Below are positions 8,059 through 20,651 of a stretch of DNA of 21,635 nucleotides, piece after piece. The DNA comes from Saccoglossus kowalevskii (taxonomy: Eukaryota; Hemichordata; Enteropneusta; Harrimaniidae): contig NW_003135363.1 of the NCBI RefSeq assembly GCF_000003605.2, positions 78,967 through 100,601 on the forward strand, given 5' to 3'. The translations under genes and the position numbers were made by a program. The notes beneath the pieces are model-generated. The model searched no databases and had not been told where the DNA came from. It saw only the letters and a list, made by a program, of their open reading frames with translations. Positions within the stretch are counted from its first letter, which is position 1; the number at the start of each line of letters is the position of its first letter.

Positions 8059-8176
8059 AGAATAGTCAGGTGATAGAACAGCCAAGTGCAAGATCAGTCA
8101 AGTGACAGAGCAGTCAAATGATCAAACAATCACAGTTTAGTGATAGTATAGTCAGATGGCAGAACATTCACGCGAA
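8059..8176. repeat. Degenerate 16-bp minisatellite, seven copies
   Basis: Units start at 8059, 8075, 8091, 8107, 8123, 8145 and 8161, with a six-base interruption (8139-8144). The consensus is close to AGAACAGTCAAGTGAT. Copies share the core AGTCA and diverge at three to eight positions, so the array is old. The six-base AGTGAT interruption matches unit sequence and is probably a partial copy. Confidence 0.75.
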
Positions 8177-9424
8177 CCGTCAGATTTAGAAATGGTGAAT
8201 GGTAAAACAGTCGGAACTTAAATGCCAGATTCATAATGGTAATATTCTATAGAGGGTCATCGTCGTATCCTACGTATACCATGATAATGTGAAGGATATT
8301 AGGCTTTGATAACCGGAATACGGAAATATGGAGTTCTGTTACATTATACGAGATCAACTTTACTCACTCAGAGCATCCGTTTCATCACAACCCTGCTCTT
8401 GTTCGCTTACTATAATTAGTTGCCAACTACTTGATAAACGTGAAAGATCGTGACCTTTAAGTACATTCACCGCGAGGCCCGCAATACAGATCGACACGAT
8501 TATCATGGAAAATATTGAGTGCACTTCATTATAACCGACAAGAACACTTCATCTCAACCATACTAACATCCGAATAGCATCTACAACTGATTTAAATTTC
8601 CCCCATAAATTCGCATGTGCAGCATACAACCATATTAACCACGTGTTGCTAGGCAACAGTGCGGAATGACGATTACATACTTGTTGAGGGGACATACATG
8701 AGAAAGTCTAATATCCGGCTGAAATGAGGGACCGACTGTGAACATGATAATAGGACGTATCGGTGTGACAGACATTTAAATCATGGGGATAATGGTCATG
8801 GGCAGTGCCCAGCTATGTGCATTGTAGCATCATTGTCATTAGTCAGTGGAGCTATACAGAAATACATGTATATAACAACAGATGAAATACTGGTCCCATA
8901 GTTGCTAAGGCAGGGCAATATTGACTGTTTATGATGACAAACTCCAACTAGGTATCTACCAATAATTCTAATCGGGTATACAGTCTTGGAAAACGCCTAG
9001 CGATATAAGATTGACAACAGATGATGTATTTTGTGGTATTTAAATAGTTCCGCTATTGCTAAGACTGCTTGAAACGTGTCAATTATATGTATGACCTTTG
9101 ATTAGTTTATAATTATGTAAATTAGCTTTGTCTTTATGAAAGAATGCGTATGTACTCGTGAACAACATACCTTGTTTGTAGCGAGTGGCTTTTGTTGTGT
9201 ATTATTTATATTTGTTTAAACAAATTGTTGAATGAATTACTTCATTGATGGATGATAGTCAGTCGTGTGTGTCCCTGGCTTGATAGACTTCGATAAAAAC
9301 ATTTCGAATGTGAATATTCAGGAAGGTAGGAATATTCATAAATTATTTTACTAATTAATTTGCTGGCAGTTTAATTAGATTATTCACTTCAATCATTCTA
9401 AATTGTAGCACTTAACTATCTTTG
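8177..9424. other. AT-rich non-coding DNA
   Basis: No gene was found. Two similar stretches of roughly 40 bp, each starting ACAACAGATGA (about 8877 and 9014) and followed by a GCTAAG word, look like an old diverged duplication. An RFX-type palindrome lies at 8645. Confidence 0.5.
8640..8657. promoter_or_regulatory. E-box overlapping a perfect RFX X-box palindrome
   Basis: CACGTG at 8640-8645 overlaps GTTGCTAGGCAAC at 8645-8657. The second word has two perfect half-sites, GTTGC and GCAAC, with a three-base centre, as in X-boxes bound by RFX proteins, which control ciliary genes in animals. No ciliary gene is visible nearby, so the regulatory role is unproven. Confidence 0.3.
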
Positions 9425-9459
9425 CAACAGCAACAATAACAACAACAACAACAACAACA
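9425..9459. repeat. Microsatellite (CAA)n
   Basis: Eleven to twelve units of CAA/AAC, with two interruptions (CAG and AAT) near the left end. Confidence 0.9.
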
Positions 9460-12400
9460 TGTTGAATAACGTGAATACACGCTATCTGTAACACCTTGAC
9501 CATGATACACTTATGTGGGGCACTTGTGTGTATTTTGTGTTCAATAGTTATAAATCACCCACATGTGCCTCAAATTAATGAAATGCTTGGTGTAATCACG
9601 TGAATGGTTTTTCACAGCTTATATTTTAAATTGGCACCTCAATCACTCTAGCTGAGATTGGAACAACCTTTTTCAAATATAGAATAGGTGTTGATCAAAA
9701 TAATTATACATTGAAGATAATGATGTTATTGCTACGAGGAGTATCATATATATATGATATATATGATTTCTATTATTGCCAGACCTGATAAACAACGACG
9801 GCGGAGTGCGCATGTGCGAGATACATGTGTATCCGTCATATGCAGAATATCTTCTGAGGTTGTAATCAACAAATGCCATTAGGCATCTCTGACATGTACG
9901 CTGAATTTGTATTTCAATGCATTTGCATTCCTAACATTAGTCTATTAGACATTGGGTGTCAAACTGTCCCAAATCATTATAGTTTACTAAGATGTGATTC
10001 AGATTACTCACGTCCATTTAGTCGCTGTAGGGACGCGTTCATTATAGTTAGTTGTGAGTGACGTAGTGGAATGTGCGTATATTTACTATGGGAAGGCGCG
10101 ATTGTTGTGGTCGTGAGTTTGCAACGTGCATACAATTTACAAATTTGGAAGTTTTATTGACATACATATAGGTGGGCTACTGACAATCCTGGTAAACGCA
10201 ACACATACGTACTAGTTTGTTCAATACAATTAGAAGCCTCTTTTACAAGAAATAATATAATTTATATTTGAGGTGCCGCAACAGTCTCAAAATGTGTCTT
10301 TGGATGAAATCAATGGAGTTTACCTCCTGTAAACAGCGAAACAGATAAGTGCAATGGCTTCTTATAAACTAACTTAAACATGTAACTGTAACAGGGAATG
10401 CCACGACAATCATATCATATCCAACCACATGGAGTGTGTCAAGCAAACTTGTACATGTATCTAACATGAAAATCATACAGATAATGTGGAATTTGTATGC
10501 AAATACATCATACACATGCTAATATTCCGAGACAAACTGAGGCTAGTCAATTTCAGAATATTACCCGCAGTTTACCACTTTCAGAAACTAATGTGTTTCT
10601 CGTTTCAATTGAAGGCATTTCCCTGTTACAATTATTCTCATATACGCATGCGCTATAGGCCCCGTGTTCGGTTTGTACGATTCTTTTTTTGTTTCCGTGA
10701 TGGATTCCCATGGCAAACGGATTAATCACACAAACCGAAACAAATAATTTAGATGTCAGAAAATGACTATTTTGTCATACAAAGCATTCACTGTAATAAA
10801 TAATGTACAATTGCGATATCAATGGATGTTTTGAAAAAATTACTTGACACTTCATGATCAATGCTAACATCATCCTAACGCTGAATTAAAATTGATTGAT
10901 GTGCGAACTGATACATGTACAATGAATAATTACACCATGTCGTGTGATACTCCTGACAAAAAATATGAATTGCTTTTTTTATCTCCGGATTTCTAGGTCT
11001 TTGATTTCTTGCATAAATATCGTATAATATATAAATACAGTAGCAAAGCATAGTGCACGAATGTCTGTATTAAGCCGCCATGGAAACAACTCTTGCATGA
11101 AATCATGGTGGATTAAACCATGTTTCGTTCAAGGGTTGTAGCATTTTATTTATTATTTTTAATTGAAAGCCTACATAGCATAAGATTATTTGTCACGCAA
11201 TACAGTAAAAGTAATAATACTAAATTCATTTATCTATTTATTTACAGACATGGATAACAGCCAAAGCATATGTCAATACAAATATTAAACCAACACAATG
11301 TGTCAAGCAAGATATAACATATTATATTATATGTGTATATTCTATATTCTCTTGAATATCATATGTATTTTTGTCGTATGTCACCAATGATTAATCAGTC
11401 TTTTTTAACAGACGCCATAAGTTGCGACCTAAATAAAAATAACAGAAGCATGAGTACATCCATATTTGTCTTGGAAATCTTCAACTCCGAATTTGACAAT
11501 CGTACTTTAAATGCATGTATTAACGTCGAGAGTCTATAACTGATTTATGCATAATTCCATCAGTTTAATGAGACTACTTGAATCACAGTCAATTCATCAA
11601 GTTATATACAATTATCTCCCGTCTATTTCACAGCATTCATTTAGGACATTAACTGACATATTGCTGGACATAATTGCAATCACCACGCCACATGTTTTAC
11701 TGAATTTACATCATACATGTACTACACCAAGCGCGGATGATTTGAGGGTTTCGTATTTCTACACGCACGTTTAAGTACCCACAACCTCTTGTGCTTACCC
11801 CAATTTGTAAGATTCAAGCGAACATTTTCAGGAGTTGAAGATACTATAAATCGAATACTTGGTATTATTATGTTAGTAGTTTTATAACAACGAAGGACGC
11901 CAAAATGACGAATACTCATGATATGTATTTGTGGATATCTCGTTACAGGAAAACCCGGAAAATGATTTATGTAAATGTAGTCTTTCAATTCAGTTAAACT
12001 TCCAATAACAGCTTGAAAATCAAAGATAATTAAGTCAATGGGCCTAAAACCCAATGTTTGTTTCAGAATATTTCAAAAACACCATTGCATCAGTTATTGT
12101 AGCCGGTTATTTACAACACATTAAACAATTTGACCAGGACGATTAATCTTTCTAAATGTGTCAATCAAACACTTCAAAACAGGTTGGCATTACTAAAATT
12201 TTATTCACGATTCTATTAGTATATAGGCATATTCTAGTGACATTATTTATAATAATTTTAGTAAGAAATCAACAGGTTTATATTATATGATTGACTATGA
12301 CAACGGCATACATATACCCTTTCACTTTTGTTCATATATGTTGGCTGCACTGTTCTCATTAAGTATGGGTATTATATGATTTGTTATGCGTAAACGCTCT

Positions 12401-13640
12401 TTCTGCTTTCAACACCTGTCGGTACTGGGTATTAGTGACATGTCAGTTGAAAATATTTCATAGCTTACCGTTTAATTGCAGGTCATATCAGTAATTTTAC
12501 CACATAATTTCATCGCCATATTGACTAACACACACATATCATTTGACTGACAGGTAACAGAATGTTTTCACTGTAAAATATTGTTCACTCGATTATATAT
12601 GCACAACGTAATTATTCTAATATATATTAACCTAAGTTGGCACGTCAAAGGATTTAGCAAGTCTGCTGTAATTCCGTATCAGTCATGCGTGTTGAACCTT
12701 TTTAAGAAAGCACATATAAGAACTTAATCTGTATTACCGCCGTGGCAATTTCACAATTGTAAAATAATTGCTTTACCATGGATTTTCTTTCTGAATGTCA
12801 ATTATAAATAATTAATCAAGCAACATTAATGAATGTTACCTACCTATTGTGATAATTTGTCGAAGTACAACGTAAACAAAATCATCCAGTGGCGCGAACC
12901 ATGAAAAGGCAGAACGTCTCAAGACTGGATTGGGTAGTACGCACCATGCAGTATAAGATAGATGTGTTAGTTAACATATATGTTTATATTATGTGTTCAT
13001 TTACAAGTCTCTAAGTCATGTGACATGATGCGTTCTCGCTGATATACAACATTTTTGTTGAAGTAGGTCATACAATAAAAAAAATCATTTTGTTCTGTTT
13101 AGTTTCTGTTCAAACCACTGAAATAATGAAATAATCATGACAATAGTATTCACCAAATCACAACTCGATGTTAAACTTGAAGTATCGAAATGGTTTATGT
13201 ACGTTTTCAGAAGCTTGATTCAGAATGTGGTCAGCTAACCGATGACGTATTAAATTATACATGTACTAGATTTGTGCATTTTACGATACATGAATTTGCC
13301 GAGAAATACAAATTATCACACCAGTAGATTGTTGAAATTTAAAATTGTTATCGGTAAACATGACAATTGCGAACAGCAAAGTATTAAATATTCACAATCA
13401 AAGATAAGAACCTCTTAAACATGGATATAGCTGGAAGTGTCATGCATTATTTCTGGCCCTTTATCTTCGCATGCCTCCTCCAGGATATCCCGTTTTACGA
13501 CTATATGTTTTTGTGATGACGCTTATCAGCGAAGTAGTATAATATTAATTCACGTACTGACAATGTGCGTAATAACAATCCGAATTATGATGTATTACGT
13601 CTACGATTTGAATGTCCTAAATAACACTATATATTTTTTT
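9460..13640. other. AT-rich DNA without a supported gene
   Basis: The longest frame (110 codons, minus strand, 11722-12054) has no ATG at its start, no flanking splice sites and no recognised domain, and its length is expected by chance. ATCATATATATATGAT at 9743-9758 is a perfect AT palindrome. Several TACATGTA words occur at 10452, 10912, 11714 and 13258. A T-rich stretch ending TTTTTTTCAG at 13643 is a good acceptor-like sequence opening a 40-codon frame to 13766, but nothing else supports an exon. Confidence 0.55.
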
Positions 13641-13766
13641 CAGTGCAACATGTACGACTTGTACGGTACTGTCGTTTTGCACGAAATATTGATTTCTATA
13701 CACATACCTACTCTTAAAACATTTGGAATGAATCTAGCTTACGCATGTAATAAGCTGTTTAGATAA

Positions 13767-16700
13767 AACAATTGCAATATTTGCAAGTTTTTTTCTTACC
13801 AAGTATTTCTTCTATTATATGTATTTATTGACATAAATGCAACAATTTAGGCATACTTTTATCTTTATTTGATAATTTTCTTGTAAAAATAAACTTTTAA
13901 GTCGACGTTTCTGAAGTGTTGTAATTCCATTGTGTCAAATTTATTCGGTGGTGCAGATATTTCCCAACAAACATGTTTTTGGATGGTCAAAATTAGTTGG
14001 CTGTTAACTCGAATTTGATGTTGCTTGTTTGACTAGTGTGAGAGATTGTCAGTTATATACAACGATCATTTCAGTATGTCGAGACCAATCTATATAAATC
14101 AGGGTCTTCCTCTTTCATAATGTTTGAAATATATAATTCATTTTATATTGTTTCATACTCGTATTGATATATTTGAATCAATATTTCTGTGACCTCGTTT
14201 ACTTTCACTTTTTTTCCAGTACCTGTGCTAAAAATGATCAAAGTCTATATGTTTTGTATAATGGTGTTCTCTCGTGCCATGTCAAAAATAAAACGATCAC
14301 GTTAAAAAATAAATCTATCAACTTGAACATGCTAAGTCATTTAAGTCCCAATATATAACAAATGAAACGCGCGGATTAGTTGTTATGGCTATTAGGCGTG
14401 GGTTGGAAGTATGAGTGAAATCTAATTTAATTAAACCTACACATCCACGTGTTAATAATGTCACGTGATCAAGTGTCTGGCCTCGATTATTCAACGTTAT
14501 TTGAAATACAATTGGTATTACAACCTGGGTACATTTTCAGTATGAATGATGCATCAGAGATTTGTGCACCCCCCCCCCACCCGTTTCAACGTTTTGCGTC
14601 AAGTGTACAATGCTACTGTAATGAAAATCAAATAGGGAGTGTAGAAATTTCTAATTTTATTATTTACATTTTAAATAACAAATATTGATAGGCTTTTGAT
14701 TATGATATATACATGCATTTTGTGTTTTATTTCAATATGTTTTTGTTTTGAATTTACTGGGTTAAGCTACAAACATGCGGCCACCAGCACAGTAGCATCA
14801 GCATATTTCAGATTGTTCATTTCACGGAGTGTTTAAATTACCACAGAATGCAGGTAAGTAGCTGTCTGCCAAATTGATAAAATCTCTTCAAAGCACTCTG
14901 TTGTGCATTACAAATGTTAACACGAATCCACCCGCTTTACACAGCCACATGCAAGCTCCAATAGCATCTGTACTGACAACAGCTTTTCAGAATGTTACAC
15001 GCAATGACCTGTTATCAATAATCGTCTTTCCCAAATTGTGGAGCTTTCATTTGGCATTGTACTTCACAGTTTTTTTTTGTCTCATGAATATTTAATGCAG
15101 TTGTCAGCAATCTGGTGTAACATCTAAACATCTGTCGAATTGGTTTTTAAAATTTTCCATAGCGCAAAACAAGCTATACAGTTTCAGTGAAGATGCATAT
15201 TTTGATATTTTCTCTAATTCCAGTCTTCTATATACTTTGATACCTAACTAATTTATAACAAAAAACATGTTAAAATGCAGCATAAAGTTACATTACCACT
15301 GTTCTTTCGTAGCATAAATTTTCTACTCTATAATGTTTCAAGAATTCCATAAATGCGTCTACATCCGAGTAAAATCTATTTATACTGGTTTAACTAAGTT
15401 TACAGATTCGTTTAATTACGAGATAGAGATCACACAAATGCACTTAGCACATCGCAGGCTATAAATGTCAGAAATATTCATTCACGTATGTAATTCGATT
15501 TTTGCATGTATTTCAGCACACTAAGCTAGCATTTAAAACTAGTTTTCCTAATAACAAAATAACGTAGATATGTTAACTTAAGATGTACATAAATTCGTAT
15601 CATAAGAAGGCAGATTAACAAGGCCACGCTTTTATTAAGTCCGGTTTGTTGTGATTTAATCTTTGTATTTTGATGTCCAGTCATTCAGGATTAGAGTTTT
15701 TTGATAAAATCAAATGAAGAAAAAGTCTAATAGTGTGCCACTTACTGTGAAACTTGCCAATTTGCGAACCGGTATATTCTAGACTATTTAATAATAGTTC
15801 ATGACAGGCAAGCAATTGTGTATAGTGAAATATCATTATATATATATACGTTTTAAATTATATAAAAATACAAATACAATTTCCGTGTGTGGGACTGAAT
15901 AAATGTGAACTACGGTATATTGAGTGTCTTCATTTTTAATATTAAATGAAATAAAATATTATTTGTGACGTGCATGGTACATTTATGATATAATGTAATA
16001 TACAGTTGTTCCAATTTTGGTCATTTTATGTCGTCAATTCAGTACAACAGAAGTCATGTTTTTTCCTGTTGCATTGGCCTTGTTAAATGCATAATTGTTC
16101 ATGGTTAAATCTAATAATGTTAAATATTCTATTTTGTTTTTTGTTTTTTGTTTTTTTCAAGTAAATCTTGGAGTATATTTAGTATTAGACGTTGTCGTGG
16201 TTCATACATTGTACAACATATTTATTTGATGTTTATGATATTAATCAAAGCTAGCTATGACTAGGATATTTTAATGGCATACAAATGACACGATTTTAAT
16301 CATTGCATACTAATTCAGAATGAAGGATATCATAATTGTTTTAGTAATATATGGTACAACGGCGTTTCAGAAGAGAATATTGATACAGGGACATAATTTA
16401 AGGATTACTGTGACCAGTATTTCCGGGTAACTTACACAGTGAATTGATCTTTAATTAAATCTTGCTATGTAAGCTATTTTCTATCTATCATTCGCAATAT
16501 ATACAATAACTGAAAGCTAGGCAATAATAGAAAAAAAATGTGGAAACCCTGAGAATATTATATACAGTGGTGACATCAAACTACAAATGTATTTGCCATC
16601 GCATCGTTATGGTGTGTTCTTATATTTGGTCGATGAACTCACGCTTGCATACACTGTTAGAAAACAAGGCCGTACCTTTCCACCTATATCAAAATATGTG

Positions 16701-19337
16701 TACATTGCCATAGTAAAGTAGAAGACAGAGAGTTATGTCGTGAAAAAAAAACTGATAATATTTTCAAGACATTGGTTTCAGAGTCATCATTTAAGTTGAA
16801 CTGCGAAAAATATGTTGTTTCTAATATTATTGAAAATTTGAAGAAAAACATTGTTACATGAGAAAACATATCGATCAACATCATGTTCGATTTGACCTTG
16901 CAAATACATCTCATCGTCTGACAGCTGCTGTCACTGATTTTGAAATAGTCATTTTTAGACTGTATATAATCCATGTAGCTACGTTTATAAGAACGTCACA
17001 TAATCCGTACATTGTACTACTCAGTGAAAAATCTTGGAATAATTGCCGGATTTGCAAGCCATGCATCACGAAGGAGCTTGGCGGCAGATGTGACAATCAT
17101 GAATGAAGGTCAACACACAGGAACGGCACTAATTTTAAAATAAGTAAGCACTTCCTGCCTGATGTCCACCTCAGGTAAATTAGGAAGCACTTGTATTAAA
17201 GCAGCAATTCACATTCTCTGTGAGCATAAAGAAATTACAAGCAACGAAGACAAAACTAATTGCATTTTAACATTAATAGGCTTCAAGGTAAGCCTTTTCA
17301 ATAAGCAATCTCTCATTGAGTAGATTTGAGAATTGGGAACATCTGCATTAGAAAGTGTATGAGGTGGCGTGTCACCACCCACGATTCGTATATTTCAATG
17401 CAATCGGAGACATGCGTGACAAATGTAAAAATGTAAAAAAATGAATAACATTGTCTGTGTTTCAAATGATGCAAGATGATGGTGGAGGGAGGGAGAAATA
17501 TATCAAGGTATCGACCAGATGATTTTGTTGATATATTTGCCTTTACGCGACGCGTCCGTTCGACGTATACACTGCATGTTAAACTGTGTTTTCTTACCCT
17601 GATGCTTAATGCTTGGATGTACACGCTGGTAATGCCACAGTGTTGTTATATTATTAATATCATCATGATTTTAACAGTTTCGGTTCACGATAATGGGATT
17701 TATTACAACGTATCTCACTCAATACTCCCCGAACATGTCATATTATAACATTCAATATATTGGGGTACACGCATACAGCATTGTTTATGCATTCTAATCA
17801 TGTCACTATATTCATTTAATGTGTATCGTGTTATAGTTTCTGGACTTAGTAGCTTTTAATGAGAATTATATATGGGTTGTAACTCTAACTCTATATAACG
17901 ACTCAAAATAATATATTGATAGTTTATGTGAGTTTTTCACCGTAAAGTAAATGTGCTCGTAAAAAGTGCCTCGCAACCCGAAACGCCTTGGGCAGAATCA
18001 TAGAGTCATGGCCATTCAAATAGTGGATGAGTATATAGTATATGAGTAAAAACAGAAAGCCAGCTTATAAACAGATAACAAAGGGGAAGATTATCTAATC
18101 TCACTGTTACATAACCGTGATCTTTTCTGCTCTGAATCTAACTAGTTTTCAACAAATTCTGACCAAGCAGTCAATCTAAATTTGACATACAGTCAGTAAT
18201 ATAATATTCATACTTGCCAACAATTGAAGGGCTTTCGATATCATAACAGCGATATATGCAGGTTTATTTGATCTCTCATCAGATTGTTGCCTGTACTATT
18301 ATTGAATGCAATCGTCCTTGTTCTAGGTTCATTATGGTCAGAAAGCCTCCCAAAATTTTGATGTAACGTCTTACACATTTTTCTGTAATTGATGTTTGAA
18401 TCAAATTGAAATAATGAGCTTGGTGTTAAATACAGTAACAATGTTACACGAATGATGGCATAAATGCCACTTTTTCGATGTTGCCTACTAAATGAAAAAG
18501 AACAGTATTTATTCATTTTATAATAGTACTTCATAGCAATATAAGGATATTGACTTTGTAAAGTTGGGGTCACCTGCTCTTTTTTCGAGAAAACAATAGT
18601 TGTATATTAGTGACTATTTTGGCACTTTTATAACGATTATACCATAAGTTCCTATAGCAGAGATATTATGCCATATCTCAAATTGTAGGCTTATGACATA
18701 AGGTGGAAACAATCACATATTGTTAATGATGGTTTACCTTTTGTTGTCCTAAATTATTTTATCTGGATTTAATAAAGTGTTAAAAATGCAAGTACTCTTT
18801 AACATTGTGTTCCATGGAGTTGTTCTAAAAATAACAATTTTTGAAAATTAGTAAGACAATTTCCTTAAAATAGACGACTGTAACATAAAACGTAATGCTA
18901 TTTCATTGTACCATGGGACAATAGTTTTATGCTTGTACATAATAAACCAATGAACATTGTCATGTAATTTATGACAAACTTTCTCAAATTGTATGAGTAG
19001 TTTCTACATTAAACAAAACCCAGTCATAGATATATGGCGGGTGCCACATGTGTAGGATGTGATCACTCTCATCAAAACACCTGACATCACAATTTATACC
19101 ATTGAGTCTATATATCAGTCTCGTACTGATTTAACTATGCTGTGTATATTTGACAAATAATTGCTTTTGTGGGTTTTGTTTTGTGTTCTTGGAATTGTAA
19201 ATGTTCTTATCCGACTTTTTTGTGTTGGGTATGTTATTATGACATTCCCATTTGCTACCGGTTGATCAAATGTTTTGAACTGTTAATGATATTTAAAAAT
19301 GTACAATCTTCTGTATTCTCGTTCTCTGCTATTTGTC
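13767..19337. other. AT-rich DNA without a supported gene
   Basis: Only chance-length open frames occur on either strand. Minor features are a run of ten C near 14569-14578, TA-rich stretches near 15838, and three T-rich units ending in G at about 16134-16158. From roughly 18600 onward the sequence has the T-rich, AATAAA-containing look of a 3' UTR. Confidence 0.55.
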
Positions 19338-19366
19338 AATAAAAGAAGTGATTGCATTAAAAAAAA
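19338..19366 (+). terminator. 3'-end-like block: AATAAA followed by an A run
   Basis: AATAAA at 19338-19343 is followed 15 bases later by eight A residues (19359-19366). Spacing like this is seen at the end of a polyadenylated transcript or at the tail of a retroposed copy. No coding exon was found upstream, so it is either the end of a long 3' UTR or non-coding transcript, or an old retroposon end. Confidence 0.3.
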
Positions 19367-20239
19367 CATATCACTAATTCAAAAACAGAACACATTCACA
19401 CATTTCCAATTTACAGAAGAATAACTGATTATCGAGGAAACGATTCAGGTATCATAGATCTATTAATTATTTAAAACGGTAAGAGGCAGTAAATCCAACA
19501 AATATACATATTTTGAGACAATATCAATCTTTACATGCAAGGAACTACAAAGAAAGATTAGTACAGTAAACACAAAAGAAAAAAATCAGTTATGACTATG
19601 AATGTAAAGCGAAAGGGATGGTATCCATCTAAAGTTACCTATCTGTGACACAACATAGAGATTAAACAGGTTTTTAAATACCTTTTATAGCAATATGTTA
19701 ACAACATAACATTAGTATTAAGTTCAAATCACAAATTGTAAATTTGTATATTCAGTTAATCTTACTATAGGCAGTCGCATTGTTTGGCCGGCATGCGAAA
19801 GTCTGATAATAAATGACGTTCTCATATCAACGGTGGTTCGCGATTTGTTGTGACAACGTTGCCCATTAGATGTTTATTGACAGGACATGCATATTTAAAA
19901 CTAGAGTAATTCCGCCGCCGTAATTTGACATTATTAAAAATTGAAATTGGTTGCTGAGCTATGCAGAGTGCAAAAATATTGCAAATGTTGATATACGGTA
20001 ACCGAATTTCTGGAAGGAGATATCAATTGAAACTGACTAACAAAGTATTACTAATTAATTCAGTATAAAACATTCCTAAAATGTTCGAGCACATGATCTA
20101 TAATATAATCGCAGTATCTGTGAGAGTAGATTGTATTTTCTGAGCTATCACTTAGTTGCTACTGGATATATAATGTATAAAAAACCACAGCTTCCAAATA
20201 CGCCAAATAACACAAGCATAATATATTATTATAACTCAT
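19367..20239. other. AT-rich non-coding DNA
   Basis: No gene or repeat stands out. A small CpG-containing patch lies at 19790-19920 (GGCCGGCATGCG, GGTTCGCGA, CGCCGCCG). Confidence 0.55.
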
Positions 20240-20286
20240 AGCCAATCAGATTCACGCATTTGATTGTCGATATATTTGCATATTGG
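20240..20286 (+). promoter_or_regulatory. Possible promoter motifs: CCAAT box, octamer, inverted CCAAT
   Basis: AGCCAATCAG (20240-20249) is a full NF-Y-type CCAAT box. ATTTGCAT (20274-20281) is a perfect octamer and ATTGG (20282-20286) an inverted CCAAT. They lie just before the CpG-rich block at 20310-20660. Octamer words occur several other times in the window, so the octamer alone carries little weight. Confidence 0.3.
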
Positions 20287-20404
20287 TTTCTCAGCGATCA
20301 AAGACATAATACTAGGCTTCTGCGCTTGAGTGGACGTTATGATTTAAAATGCTGATTCATCGTCGAGGTCTGTCGGCGTTTTCTCGGAAAATCACCTATA
20401 ATTT

Positions 20405-20649
20405 ATGAACAGGTCGAATACCTGTAACTTTATCTTCTCGACAAGGTATCTTGCATTACGTGGACGAGTTATGTTCTGTGTGGATACTTGTAATCGGAAG
20501 ATAATCATCGAACAACACGACTGCATCGGTCGGTACGACCGTAGTCGCCGCACCGTGAACGTAGCTAGCGCTGATAACTTATTAAATAACGGTATTCTAG
20601 GATTTGTTGACGTCGTATACCGACGTATAGTGTTTCTGTTTTTATCAAG
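20405..20649 (+). CDS. Candidate first coding exon of an unidentified gene
   Basis: An ATG at 20405 opens a frame of 81 codons. It stays open up to AAG|GTAACG, a plausible 5' splice site with GT at 20650-20651; the in-frame stop (TAA) is made by the donor bases themselves. The surrounding 350 bp is far richer in CpG than its flanks, and CCAAT and octamer words lie upstream. The predicted peptide (MNRSNTCNF...) has no recognised domain and ends in a hydrophobic VFLFLS stretch. The ATG context is weak (T at -3), so this may instead be a 5' UTR exon. A hairpin CGGTCG-GTA-CGACCG sits inside it at about 20527-20541. Confidence 0.2.
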
Positions 20650-20651
20650 GT

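Noticed and set aside
11722-12054. 110-codon minus-strand frame with a plausible amino-acid mix
   Set aside because: It lacks an ATG at its start, flanking splice signals and any known domain. One or two frames of this length are expected by chance in this much AT-rich DNA.
13644-13766. Exon after the TTTTTTTCAG acceptor-like site
   Set aside because: The 40-codon frame has no recognisable character, and a second frame is also open for more than 20 codons. T-rich tracts ending in CAG occur by chance in AT-rich DNA.
18241-18573. 110-codon minus-strand frame, and similar frames at 17313-17624 and 20739-21059
   Set aside because: Chance-length frames rich in Ser, Tyr, Ile and Asn from AT-rich DNA, with no motifs and no neighbouring gene signals.
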